Source of the DNA: Acidovorax sp. NCPPB 4044
Lineage (GTDB): Bacteria > Pseudomonadota > Gammaproteobacteria > Burkholderiales > Burkholderiaceae_C
Reading direction: 5' to 3'
DNA length: 64,000 nt
Assembly (NCBI RefSeq): GCF_028069655.1
Contig: NZ_JAMCOS010000001.1
Coordinates: forward strand, 1,766,001 to 1,830,000
Shown: positions 1 through 8,188 of the stretch, in pieces
Numbering within the stretch: position 1 is the first letter of the stretch
Layout: the number at the start of each line of letters is the position of its first letter
Notes under the pieces: model-generated
What the model saw: only the letters and a program-made list of their open reading frames with translations
What the model was told of the DNA's origin: nothing
Databases searched by the model: none
Made by a program: the position numbers and the translations under genes

Positions 1-321
1 GACTTCCAGAAGGAATACGGACGCTTGCCCACGCTCTACGCGGCCCAGGGATATGACGCGGCACGCCTCATCGGAGGCGCAGTGCAGCGCGTCGGCGGCA
101 AGCTGGAAGACAAGGCTGGGCTGCGCAAGGCTCTGGAGGCCGCGCCTTTCGAGTCCGTCCGCGGCTCTTTCCGTTTCAATACCAACCATTACCCGATCCA
201 GAACTACTACCTGCGTGAAGTCGTGAAGGATGGCCAGGGCCGGGTAACGAACAAAACAGTCGGCCGCGTTTTCGAAGGGCATGCCGACGCCTATGCCGGT
301 GAATGCCGCATGCCCTCCTGA
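1..321 (+). CDS. Branched-chain amino acid-type ABC transporter substrate-binding protein (C-terminal part)
   Basis: Only the last 106 codons lie in the window; the frame is open from base 1, so the gene is cut by the window edge, not broken. The residues (YAAQGYDAARLI, then a FESVRGSFRFNTNHYPIQNYY stretch) match the end of type I periplasmic binding proteins of the Liv/HAAT family, which bind amino acids, amides or aromatic acids and hand them to LivHMGF. The permease gene follows after 18 bp, so it is the binding protein of that transporter. Substrate cannot be told from this fragment. Confidence 0.85.
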   Translation, partial: DFQKEYGRLPTLYAAQGYDAARLIGGAVQRVGGKLEDKAGLRKALEAAPFESVRGSFRFNTNHYPIQNYYLREVVKDGQGRVTNKTVGRVFEGHADAYAGECRMPS

Positions 322-339
322 CAACAGCCGCTCGAGCAC

Positions 340-1260
340 ATGACGGGGATTCTCTTTCTCGAGCAGTTGCTCAACGGCTTGCAGTTCGGACTGATGCTGT
401 TCCTGCTGGCGGCAGGCCTGACGCTGATCTTCGGCATCATGGACATGATCAACCTCGCCCACGGCTCGCTCTACATGGTCGGTGCCTACCTGATCGCCAC
501 CATTGCAGCGGCATCGGGATCGTTCTGGATCGGGCTCGCCGGGGGAACCCTGGCCACTGCGGCCGTGGGCGTGCTGCTGGAGATCAGCGTGCTGCGCCGC
601 CTCTACCGCCGCGACCATCTTTCGCAGGTCCTGGGGACATTCGCCATCCTGCTCATGGCGAACGAGGCCGTTCGCATGCTGTGGGGGTCTCAGCCGCTGG
701 CGTTGAACCCGCCGCATTCGCTCGCCGGGCCGGTGGAGCTGCTGCCCGGTTTCTACTATCCGGCCTACCGGCTATTCATCATCGGCGTGGGGCTGGGGGT
801 GGCGCTGCTGCTGTATGTGCTGGTCACCCGCACCCGGGTTGGCATGCAGGTGCGCGCGGGGGCCTCCAATCGGGAAATGGCGCTGGCCATGGGGACGAAT
901 GTCCGCCGCCTTTTCACCGCACTGTTCGCATTGGGGGCTGCACTGTGTGCCATTGCGGGAGGCATGCTCGGGCCCCTGCTGGCGGTGCAGGTGGGCATGG
1001 GCGAGAGCATCCTGATCCTTGCGTTTGTCGTGATCGTGATCGGCGGGATCGGGTCGATCCGAGGCGCTTTGCTGGGGGCAATGCTGGTCGGCCTAGTCGA
1101 CACAGCCGGCCGCACGCTGGTCCCGATGCTCATCGAGGGGTTGTTCGGGGCCGCCGCAGCAGCCGGTGCGGGCCCCGCAGTGGCCTCGATACTGATTTAC
1201 GTGCTGATGGCCGCGGTGCTTTTCTGGAAGCCGCGTGGCTTGTTCCCTTCCCATGGCTGA
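340..1260 (+). CDS. livH: Branched-chain amino acid-type ABC permease LivH
   Basis: 306-residue inner-membrane permease of the LivH family, one half of the translocation channel. It is almost wholly hydrophobic, with about eight predicted membrane spans, an early NLAHGSLYMVGAY segment typical of LivH, and a cytoplasmic loop NREMALAMG near residues 183-191 that corresponds to the coupling loop contacting the ATPases. It lies between the binding-protein gene and livM, and its stop overlaps the upstream part of the livM reading frame, so the genes are co-transcribed. Family assignment is firm; substrate is inferred only from neighbours. Confidence 0.93.
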   Translation: MTGILFLEQLLNGLQFGLMLFLLAAGLTLIFGIMDMINLAHGSLYMVGAYLIATIAAASGSFWIGLAGGTLATAAVGVLLEISVLRRLYRRDHLSQVLGTFAILLMANEAVRMLWGSQPLALNPPHSLAGPVELLPGFYYPAYRLFIIGVGLGVALLLYVLVTRTRVGMQVRAGASNREMALAMGTNVRRLFTALFALGAALCAIAGGMLGPLLAVQVGMGESILILAFVVIVIGGIGSIRGALLGAMLVGLVDTAGRTLVPMLIEGLFGAAAAAGAGPAVASILIYVLMAAVLFWKPRGLFPSHG

Positions 1261-1267
1261 GGTCACG

Positions 1268-2248
1268 ATGCCTACTTCCTCCGCGCCTGCATCCCCCAGC
1301 CTGCTGGATCATCCCCTGCATGCGCGCTGGAGCGTTCCCCTGCTGGTATCGCTCGCGTTGTTCCCTGTTCTCGCCCAGGCCCTGGGGGAGCCTTTCTACA
1401 TCGGCGTGGCGAGCCGCATCCTGATCTTCGCCCTGGCGGCGACGAGCCTGAACCTGATCCTAGGCTTTGGCGGAATGGTCAGCTTCGGCCATGCCGCGTT
1501 CGTCGGCGTGGGGGCCTATGCCGTGGGCATCCTCATGCAGGAAGGCGTCGCCTCTGCCTGGGTTGCCTGGCCGGCAGCCATGGTTGCGGGGGGGCTCTTC
1601 GCTCTGTTCATCGGGCTCATCAGCCTTCGCACCCAAGGGGTGTACTTCATCATGATCACCCTGGCCTTTGCGCAGATGCTGTTCTATCTGATGGTTTCGC
1701 TCAAGGCTTACGGAGGCGAGGACGGCCTTTCCTTGCCTTCGCGTTCGCAGATCGGCGCATGGCTCGATGTGTCGGACGATGCATGCTTCTACTACGTCGT
1801 TCTGGCGCTGTGCGTGCTGGTTTTCCTGCTGCTGGCCCGTTTGCTCAATGCACGATTCGGCCATGTGCTCCAGGGCATCCGCGAGAACGAGACGCGCATG
1901 GCGGCGCTGGGCTTTCCTGTCTACCGACACAAACTGGCGGCCTTCACGCTGGCTGGCGCGATCGGTGGCCTAGCCGGCGCGCTCCTGGCAAATCAGGCGA
2001 ATTTCGTCAGTCCCGCGCTGTTGCAATGGAACCAGTCGGGCATGCTCATGGTCATGGTGATCCTGGGCGGAGTGGGGCGTCTGTACGGCGGTTTCGTCGG
2101 AGCGGCGGTGTTCCTTTTGATCGAGGAGGTGCTGGCCGCACACACGATGCACTGGCAGTTCGGCCTGGGTGCCGTGCTGTTGTTGGTGGTGCTCGTGGCG
2201 CCCAATGGGCTGCTCAGCCTCTGGCGTGCAAAGGCGCGGCAGCCATGA
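1268..2248 (+). CDS. livM: Branched-chain amino acid-type ABC permease LivM
   Basis: 326-residue second permease subunit. The start at 1268 is preferred over in-frame upstream codons at 1235 and 1253 because GAGG at 1259-1262 sits five bases before it. Hydrophobic segments alternate with short loops; GFGGMVSFGHAAFVGVGAY in the N-terminal third and the IRENETRMAALG coupling loop near residue 200 are LivM hallmarks. The livG start overlaps its stop codon by four bases, indicating translational coupling. Would pair with LivH as a heterodimeric channel. Confidence 0.93.
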   Translation: MPTSSAPASPSLLDHPLHARWSVPLLVSLALFPVLAQALGEPFYIGVASRILIFALAATSLNLILGFGGMVSFGHAAFVGVGAYAVGILMQEGVASAWVAWPAAMVAGGLFALFIGLISLRTQGVYFIMITLAFAQMLFYLMVSLKAYGGEDGLSLPSRSQIGAWLDVSDDACFYYVVLALCVLVFLLLARLLNARFGHVLQGIRENETRMAALGFPVYRHKLAAFTLAGAIGGLAGALLANQANFVSPALLQWNQSGMLMVMVILGGVGRLYGGFVGAAVFLLIEEVLAAHTMHWQFGLGAVLLLVVLVAPNGLLSLWRAKARQP

Positions 2249-3012
2249 ACGGGCGCGTGATTTTGCGGACCGAGAAGCTGGTCCGGCGCTTCGGAGGCCT
2301 TCTCGCGACCGACCATGCGGACCTGGCGGTCCTGCAGGGCGAGGTCCACGCGCTGATCGGCCCCAACGGCGCCGGCAAGACCACCCTGATCCACCAGCTT
2401 TCGGGAACGCTGGCCCCGACGAGCGGGCACATCCATTTCGATGGTGGCGACATCACCCGCCTGCCGATCCACGCGCGCGTGCATCGCGGTCTGGTGCGCT
2501 CCTACCAGATCACCAGCGTGTTTCCGCGGCTCTCGGTGCTGGACAACCTCTCGCTCGCTGTGCAGGCGCGTGGCGCAAGCGGCTTCCAGGGACTCTTGCG
2601 GCCAGCACGTGCCGAGCGCGGCCGCTATGCCGCGGCGGAAGCAGTGGCCGACCGGGTCGGCCTGCTGGCCCAGGTCCAGCAGTTGGCCGGCGCACTCTCG
2701 CATGGGCAGCAGCGCCAGCTCGAAGTCGGGCTGGCGCTTGCGCTGCAACCCCGCCTGCTGCTGCTCGATGAACCCATGGCGGGTATGGGGCCGGAGGAGT
2801 CCGAGCGCATGGTCGGCCTGCTGCAGGGATTGCGCGGGCAGGTGACCCTCTTGCTGGTCGAGCACGACATGGATGCCGTTTTCCGTTTGGCAGATCGCAT
2901 TTCAGCCCTGGTATCGGGCAAGGTGATCGCCACCGGAACGCCGCAGGAAATCCGGCAGCACCCAGCGGTGCAGCGTGCCTACCTAGGCGACGAACTGGAG
3001 GATGCACCATGA
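2245..3012 (+). CDS. livG: ABC transporter ATP-binding protein LivG
   Basis: 255-residue cytoplasmic ATPase. Walker A GPNGAGKT is at about residues 39-46, the signature LSHGQQ at about 151-156 and Walker B LLLLDEP at about 171-177, followed by an H-loop region LLVEHDMDAVF. The signature has H in place of the second G of LSGGQ, a common LivG variant. The ATG at 2245 overlaps the livM stop (ATGA). A longer open frame extends upstream inside livM but has no support. It drives import together with LivF. Confidence 0.95.
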   Translation: MNGRVILRTEKLVRRFGGLLATDHADLAVLQGEVHALIGPNGAGKTTLIHQLSGTLAPTSGHIHFDGGDITRLPIHARVHRGLVRSYQITSVFPRLSVLDNLSLAVQARGASGFQGLLRPARAERGRYAAAEAVADRVGLLAQVQQLAGALSHGQQRQLEVGLALALQPRLLLLDEPMAGMGPEESERMVGLLQGLRGQVTLLLVEHDMDAVFRLADRISALVSGKVIATGTPQEIRQHPAVQRAYLGDELEDAP

Positions 3013-3719
3013 GTGCCTTGCTGGAAGCCGATGGGCTGGAGGCCGCATATGGAAGCAGCCAGGTGCTGTTCGGAATCGCCCTGGAGATCATGCCGGGCGA
3101 GGTGGCTACCTTGCTGGGGCGCAATGGCATGGGAAAGACGACCACGGTGCGGGCGTTGCTCGGGCTTGCGGGGTTGCGGAGCGGGACCGTGCGTTTCCGC
3201 GGCGAACGCATAGAAGGGAGGGCGCCAGACCGTATCGCCCGCATGGGTTTGGCGGTCGTACCCGAAGGACGGCAGATCTTTCCCAACCTGACAGTGCGGG
3301 AGAACCTGCTGGCCTTCGCCGCGCGCCGCAATGCCAGTGCGGAGCCGTGGACGCTGGAACGTGTCCATGCGCTGTTTCCTCGACTCGCAGAGCGCGCCTC
3401 GCACATGGGCAACCAGCTTTCAGGGGGCGAGCAACAGATGCTTGCGATCGGACGGGCCCTCATGACCAACCCGCATCTGCTGATTCTGGACGAAGCCACC
3501 GAGGGGCTGGCTCCGCTGATCCGCGAGGAGATCTGGCGCTGCCTGGACACGCTGCGTGCCCAGGGCCAGACGATCCTTGTCATCGATAAGTATGTGCGCC
3601 GGCTGGTCCGGCTGGCGGATCGCCACACCATCATCGAGCGCGGCCGTGTGGTCTGGCACGGCGATTCCGAATCGCTGGCCGCCGATCCTGCGCTCTGGCA
3701 ACGCTATATCGGAGTCTGA
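3009..3719 (+). CDS. livF: ABC transporter ATP-binding protein LivF
   Basis: 236-residue second ATPase of the importer. Walker A GRNGMGKT is at about residues 37-44, signature LSGGEQQ at about 137-143 and Walker B LLILDEATEGL near 158; the stretch VVPEGRQIFPNLTVREN is typical of LivF. Start overlaps the livG stop (ATGA at 3009-3012). A 3-bp gap separates it from the thioesterase, so the enzymes downstream probably belong to the same transcript. In the H-loop position DKYVRRL replaces the usual E-H/Q pair, a feature worth noting but seen in some LivF-like subunits. Confidence 0.95.
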   Translation: MSALLEADGLEAAYGSSQVLFGIALEIMPGEVATLLGRNGMGKTTTVRALLGLAGLRSGTVRFRGERIEGRAPDRIARMGLAVVPEGRQIFPNLTVRENLLAFAARRNASAEPWTLERVHALFPRLAERASHMGNQLSGGEQQMLAIGRALMTNPHLLILDEATEGLAPLIREEIWRCLDTLRAQGQTILVIDKYVRRLVRLADRHTIIERGRVVWHGDSESLAADPALWQRYIGV

Positions 3720-3722
3720 CCG

Positions 3723-4208
3723 ATGGATGCCCGCCTTCCCCCGCCCCGGTCAACCGATGAAGTAGCAGCACCGGATTTCGTGCGTCTGCGCCAGGTCCGC
3801 TTTTCCCATTGCGATCCCGCGGGCATCGTGTTCTTTCCGCAGTACCTGATTCTTTTTCACCAACTGGTGGAGGACTGGTTCAACGAAGGGCTGGGCATCT
3901 CCTACGCCGACATGCTGGGCCCGCGGGGAATCGGGCTTCCGATCGTCCGGCTGGAGTGCGACTTCCGTGCCGTGAGCCGCATGGGCGATCTTCTGTCGCT
4001 GGAGCTTTCCCTAGAGCGAATCGGGGGACGGTCGCTCACGCTGGCCTTTGCAGCCCGTACAGAAGATGAATTGCGCGTCGCGTCGCGGCAGGTGCTGGTC
4101 TTCACCAGCCTGCAGACGCACCGTGCCATGGATGTGCCTGCCGATGTGCGGGCCGTGCTGGGAGCGCCTCGCGCCACCACGGCACAAAGTCCCTTTTTGA
4201 CCGATTAG
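3723..4208 (+). CDS. 4-hydroxybenzoyl-CoA thioesterase family protein
   Basis: 161-residue single hot-dog-fold thioesterase (4HBT/YbgC type). The family motif HCDPAGIVFFPQY lies at residues 30-42; its Asp is the catalytic residue in characterised 4HBT enzymes. The rest (ECDFRAVSRMGD, then QVLVFTS) fits the beta strands of the fold. It would hydrolyse an aromatic or short acyl-CoA thioester. It follows livF by 3 bp and precedes a Rid protein by 9 bp, so it acts in the same pathway as the transporter. Exact acyl-CoA unknown. Confidence 0.85.
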   Translation: MDARLPPPRSTDEVAAPDFVRLRQVRFSHCDPAGIVFFPQYLILFHQLVEDWFNEGLGISYADMLGPRGIGLPIVRLECDFRAVSRMGDLLSLELSLERIGGRSLTLAFAARTEDELRVASRQVLVFTSLQTHRAMDVPADVRAVLGAPRATTAQSPFLTD

Positions 4209-4217
4209 GAGAATCGA

Positions 4218-4610
4218 ATGCAAGTCCTTCTTCCCCCCGGCTGGCCTCGGCCCAAGGGCTATTCCAACGGAGTCACGGCGCAGGGGCGGATGGTGTTCGT
4301 CGCAGGAATGATCGGCTGGGATACCCAAGGGATCTTCCATACCGATGACCTGGCTGGCCAGGTGAGGCAGGCGCTGCAGAACATCGTCGCAGTCCTGAAG
4401 GAGGGCGGCGCCCGTCCGGAGCACATCGTGCGCATGACCTGGTACGTGACGGACAAGAGAGACTACATCGCCTCGCTCCAGCAGATCGGCAAGGATTTCC
4501 GGGAAATCATCGGGAGCTTCAACGCCGCGATGACGGCGGTGGAAGTGTCGGCCCTGATCGAGGACCGTGCCAAGGTCGAGATCGAGGTCACAGCCGTCGT
4601 GCCGGATTGA
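4218..4610 (+). CDS. Rid (YjgF/YER057c/UK114) family protein, atypical
   Basis: 130 residues, the usual length for a trimeric Rid protein. RidA enzymes hydrolyse reactive enamine/imine intermediates to keto acids plus ammonia; 2-aminomuconate deaminases also belong here. The end of the fold is visible (FNAAMTAVEVSAL, then KVEIEVTAVV). Aligned by eye with archetypal RidA (xARSCVEVARL), the catalytic arginine position carries Met, so this is not a Rid1-3 type imine deaminase and may act differently. AGGAG at 4207-4211 precedes the ATG. Lies between the thioesterase and the formamidase-like hydrolase. Confidence 0.85.
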   Translation: MQVLLPPGWPRPKGYSNGVTAQGRMVFVAGMIGWDTQGIFHTDDLAGQVRQALQNIVAVLKEGGARPEHIVRMTWYVTDKRDYIASLQQIGKDFREIIGSFNAAMTAVEVSALIEDRAKVEIEVTAVVPD

Positions 4611-4620
4611 CAGGCCTGCC

Positions 4621-5496
4621 ATGGCATTGCGACTTCCCCATGGCTTTGCGAGCCTGCAAGAGATCGATGACGCCTATGACCCGCTCAAGCGGGCCATTGA
4701 CGCATCGGCGTCCAATCGACAGTTCTCGGAGCGCAGCGAAGCGGCACGGCGTGCGCTGCCTTATCTGCCGGCAATTTCTTATGGCCCGACGGTCGCGGAA
4801 ACCTTGGACATCTTTCCCGCGGCGGAATCTGGAGCCCCGGTTTTCCTCTTCATCCACGGAGGCTACTGGCGCGCGCGCAGCGCGCGTGATTTCAGCTGCG
4901 TGGCTGCGGGGCCGCACTCCCTGGGCTTCACCACCGTGGTCATCGACTATGCGCTGTGTCCGGCGGTATCGCTCGACGAGATCGTGCGGCAAGCCAGGGC
5001 TGCTGCGGCCTGGGTGCTGAGGCACATCGGTGGCCACGGCGGAGATCCGCAACGCGTGGTGATCGGAGGACACTCCGCAGGCGGGCACCTCGGAGCAATG
5101 CTGCTGGCAACGGATTGGGTGGGTGACTACGGCCTTCCCGCCGATCCGTTCGCGGGTGCTGTCCTGGTCAGCGGGCTCTATGACATCGCCCCTCTCCGAT
5201 ACAGCTATCTGCAGCCCGCGATTCAGCTCGATGAAGGCGCCGTGCAACGCAACTCCCCGATCAGCCACGTCCGCTCCTGTGCGACGCCATTGGTGCTGTC
5301 GTGGGGCGAGGCCGAGCAGGAAGCGTTCGCCCGGCAGTCGCTGGAATTCCGAGCCGCCTGGGAAGAGGCCGGCAACGCGGCCGAACTGGCGCCACAGCCT
5401 GGCGCCGACCACTTTTCGGCCGTGCAGGCCTTCGAGGATCCCGGCAGCACGCTGTGCCAGACGCTCCTTCAGATGGGTAAACCACCGACCCCGTGA
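4621..5496 (+). CDS. Alpha/beta hydrolase, kynurenine formamidase (Afmid)-like
   Basis: 291-residue cytoplasmic esterase/amidase. It has the HGGYWRA oxyanion motif near residue 79, the nucleophile motif GGHSAGGHL near 150 and a late ADHFSA histidine, in the order expected for the hormone-sensitive-lipase/arylformamidase group. The ATG at 4621 comes ten bases after the rid stop and is chosen over an earlier in-frame codon inside rid. Homologues hydrolyse N-formylkynurenine or related amides and esters. With the Liv transporter, thioesterase and Rid protein it suggests catabolism of an N-acylated or aromatic amino compound; the specific substrate is inference. Confidence 0.8.
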   Translation: MALRLPHGFASLQEIDDAYDPLKRAIDASASNRQFSERSEAARRALPYLPAISYGPTVAETLDIFPAAESGAPVFLFIHGGYWRARSARDFSCVAAGPHSLGFTTVVIDYALCPAVSLDEIVRQARAAAAWVLRHIGGHGGDPQRVVIGGHSAGGHLGAMLLATDWVGDYGLPADPFAGAVLVSGLYDIAPLRYSYLQPAIQLDEGAVQRNSPISHVRSCATPLVLSWGEAEQEAFARQSLEFRAAWEEAGNAAELAPQPGADHFSAVQAFEDPGSTLCQTLLQMGKPPTP

Positions 5497-5524
5497 CACT
5501 GAACTGCCGCGCTTGGTGCCCGGT

Positions 5525-6694
5525 TCACAACCGCCGCAGCCGCTGCAGCGCCTCACGCAGGGTGCTGTCCTGCTTGGCAAAGCAGAACCGCACCACCCGC
5601 TGGTCGAACCCATCCCCATAAAAAGCCGATAGCGGGATGGCCGCCACGCCGATTTCGCGAGTGAGCCACTGGCAGAAATCCGCGTCGCCCAAGTCGCTGA
5701 CCTCCGAGATGTCTACGCATTGGAAATAGCTGCCGGTACTGGGCAAAAGGCGGAGCCGGGAGCCTTCGAGGCCTTGCCGGAACAGGTCGCGCTTTGCCTG
5801 GTAAAACGCAGGCAACTGCAGGTAGTGCGCCGGCTCACCGAGGTAGCTTGCAAGCCCGTACTGCATGGGAGTGTTCACCGTGAACACGTTGAACTGATGG
5901 ACCTTGCGGAACTCGGCCGTGAGCGGCGCGGGCGCCGCCACGGTACCCACTTTCCACCCCGTCACATGGAAGGTCTTACCGAAGCTGGAGATGAGGAACG
6001 CACGGGCAGCAAGGCCAGGGAATCGCGCGACGCTCTGGTGCGCTGCACCATCGAACACCATGTGTTCGTAGACCTCGTCGCTGATCACCAGCACATCCGT
6101 GGGGGCCAGCAAGGCTTCCAGGGCCTGCATATCGTCTGCGTTCCAGACCGTGGCGCTCGGGTTGTGCGGCGTGTTCAGGATGATCGCGCGTGTCCGGGGC
6201 GTGATGGCTGCCGCGATCCGTGCGAAGTCGGGGCGGAACGTGCCGGGCACGAGCGGCACACGCACGGCCCTGCCTCCGGCCAGCTCCACGTTGGGCACAT
6301 AGCTGTCGTAGCACGGATCCAGGACGATGACCTCGTCACCCGCGTGCACGATGGCCAGGATCGCTGTGAGAATGGCCTGCGTTGCCCCCGCCGTGACGGT
6401 GATCTCTCCGTCGGGAGAATAGGCGCGGCCGTGCAAAGCCTCAATCTTCCGCGCCACGGCATGCCGCAGCGCGGCGACGCCAGGCATCGGTGGATACTGG
6501 TTGTGGCCGGCACGCATGGCATCGTTCACCGCATCGACCAGCGCCGGGTCGCAGTTGAAATCCGGGAAGCCCTGGCCCAGATTGACGGCGCCATGCTCTG
6601 CAGCCAGTGCGGACATCACGGAGAAAATCGTGGTACCCACATGGGGTAGCTTGCTGGGAAAGGCGGGCGTGCGCGCAGCGGCTGGAGTCGTCAT
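5525..6694 (-). CDS. PLP-dependent class I/II aminotransferase, methionine aminotransferase-like
   Basis: 389-residue fold-type I aminotransferase. Visible are NLGQGFPDFNCD at the N-terminus, the LNTPHNPSATVW motif, VISDEVYEHMVF (PLP-contacting Asp and Tyr) and the Schiff-base lysine in SSFGKTFHVTGWKVG; the C-terminal RVVRFCFAKQ carries the carboxylate-binding Arg. The sequence resembles YbdL/KATIII-type enzymes that transaminate methionine and aromatic amino acids. ATG at 6694 is preferred over a GTG at 6730. It lies 50 bp downstream of cysB on the same strand, consistent with a sulfur amino-acid role. Confidence 0.88.
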   Translation of the reverse strand: MTTPAAARTPAFPSKLPHVGTTIFSVMSALAAEHGAVNLGQGFPDFNCDPALVDAVNDAMRAGHNQYPPMPGVAALRHAVARKIEALHGRAYSPDGEITVTAGATQAILTAILAIVHAGDEVIVLDPCYDSYVPNVELAGGRAVRVPLVPGTFRPDFARIAAAITPRTRAIILNTPHNPSATVWNADDMQALEALLAPTDVLVISDEVYEHMVFDGAAHQSVARFPGLAARAFLISSFGKTFHVTGWKVGTVAAPAPLTAEFRKVHQFNVFTVNTPMQYGLASYLGEPAHYLQLPAFYQAKRDLFRQGLEGSRLRLLPSTGSYFQCVDISEVSDLGDADFCQWLTREIGVAAIPLSAFYGDGFDQRVVRFCFAKQDSTLREALQRLRRL

Positions 6695-6744
6695 GGAAGC
6701 GTCGAAGAATGGGGAAAAATGCGCCGGCACGGCCAGCGGACGGA

Positions 6745-7686
6745 TCAGAGTTCGTAATCGTTCACGTGGCCGGACATGGCGCGTGCGATCAGTTCCCGGT
6801 TCAGCCTGTCGCTCAGCAGTTCCGCAAACCGGTAGACGAAGTTGCGCAGGTAGGCGCCGCGCTTGAAGGCCACGCGCGCCACGCTCTGCCCGAAAAGATG
6901 GCCCACGGGCCGCACCACCAAATCGCCCAGAGGGTCGTCCCGCATGGCCATTTCGGCCACGATGCCCACGCCCAGGCCCAGGCGCACATAGGTCTTGATC
7001 ACGTCGGAATCGATGGCTTCCAGCACGATGCGTGGTTGCAGCTTGCGCGCTGCGAACGCCTGGTCGATCTTGCCGCGACCAGTAAACGAAGGGTGGTACG
7101 TGATGAGCGATTCATGCGCGATGTCGTCCACGCTGACCCGCTCTTTTTGGGCCAGGGGGTGGCCGGTGGGCATCACCAGAACGTGCTGCCATTCATAGCA
7201 GGGCAGGGTCACGAGATCTGGATAGTCCGCGAGAGATTCGGTCGCCATGCCGATTTCAGCCACTTCGTCGATCACCATCCGCGCCACCTCGTGCGGGGTG
7301 GCCTGGTGCAGGCTGACGTTCACCTTGGGGTACGCGTCGCGGAGCTTGGCAACGGGAACGGGCAGGACGTAACGGGCCTGCGTATGGGTGGTGGCAATGC
7401 TCAGGGTGCCGCTGTCCTGCGCACTGAACTGCTCGCCGATGCGCTTGAGATTGCCCACTTCGCGCATGATCAGCTCGATGCTTTTGAGCACATGCTGGCC
7501 TGGTTCGGTGATGCGCTTGAGCCGCTTGCCGTGTCGCGCAAAGATGTCGACCCCCAGTTCCTCCTCCAGCTCGATGATGGCTTTGGACACGCCTGGCTGA
7601 GAGGTGTGGAGTGCCTTGGCGGCCTCGGTGAGGTTGAGATTGCGGCGCGCGGCTTCCTGGACGAAGCGGAACTGGTGCAGGTTCAT
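6745..7686 (-). CDS. cysB: CysB-type LysR transcriptional regulator
   Basis: 313 residues, the normal length for CysB/Cbl. The N-terminal winged helix contains the helix-turn-helix LTEAAKALHTSQPGVSKAI (about 19-37) followed by the linker LEEELGVDIFARHGKRLKRIT; the effector domain has THTQARYVLP and YHPSFTGRGKID, hallmarks of the CysB branch that binds N-acetylserine or sulfate/thiosulfate. It activates cysteine and sulfur-assimilation genes. The adjacent cbiX, which makes siroheme precursors for sulfite reductase, supports this. The 87 bp upstream gap is AT-rich and probably holds its promoter. Confidence 0.93.
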   Translation of the reverse strand: MNLHQFRFVQEAARRNLNLTEAAKALHTSQPGVSKAIIELEEELGVDIFARHGKRLKRITEPGQHVLKSIELIMREVGNLKRIGEQFSAQDSGTLSIATTHTQARYVLPVPVAKLRDAYPKVNVSLHQATPHEVARMVIDEVAEIGMATESLADYPDLVTLPCYEWQHVLVMPTGHPLAQKERVSVDDIAHESLITYHPSFTGRGKIDQAFAARKLQPRIVLEAIDSDVIKTYVRLGLGVGIVAEMAMRDDPLGDLVVRPVGHLFGQSVARVAFKRGAYLRNFVYRFAELLSDRLNRELIARAMSGHVNDYEL

Positions 7687-7773
7687 ATCTGATTGCTGCT
7701 AAAGATTATTCTCATTATGCTGCAATCGTCTAAAGCTTTTGCGCCACTGTCCTCGGCAGCGAAAAGCGAATCT

Positions 7774-8187
7774 TCAACTTTCGCTGGCGATGGCTGCCAT
7801 GAGCGCCGTCATGCGGGGATCTTCGCCAATGGCGCCCTGGACCGTGATGCTCAGGTGGGGATGCTCGGCGCGCAATGCATGCACCAGGAGTGGGAGGTCC
7901 TCCCGCGCATGCTTGCCCGTTCCGAGGAACATCGGCACCACCGAGAGCTGTCGGACCCCGCGGGCCGCCATTTCGCGAGCCACTGCCAGCAGGTCTGGCT
8001 CGATCAGTTCCAGATAGGCGCAGCGGACCTCGACATCGGGGTTCTGCAGCCGCAGGCGCGTTTCCACCGCCTCGATCGGAGCACGCCAGAGCGGGTCCCG
8101 CGAGCCGTGGGCAAACAGAACCACTCCGCGCCGCGTGCCATTGGCGCCAGTCGGCGAATCGGCTGGGGTCGTCTCGGTGCCGACCAT
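7774..8187 (-). CDS. cbiX: Sirohydrochlorin chelatase, CbiX family
   Basis: 137-residue single-domain CbiX/SirB-like chelatase. The N-terminal FAHGSRDPLW motif carries the metal-binding His, and VVPMFLGTGKHAREDLP carries the second His. It would insert iron or cobalt into sirohydrochlorin for siroheme or cobalamin. The start codon is one base past the lptG stop, and cysB follows on the same strand, so the gene probably supplies siroheme for sulfite reductase. Half-size relative to class II CbiX fusions, as normal for CbiX-S. Confidence 0.85.
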   Translation of the reverse strand: MVGTETTPADSPTGANGTRRGVVLFAHGSRDPLWRAPIEAVETRLRLQNPDVEVRCAYLELIEPDLLAVAREMAARGVRQLSVVPMFLGTGKHAREDLPLLVHALRAEHPHLSITVQGAIGEDPRMTALMAAIASES

Positions 8188-8188
8188 G

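Noticed and set aside
1..321. Truncated binding protein as a pseudogene
   Set aside because: The frame is open to the window edge; truncation is due to the window.
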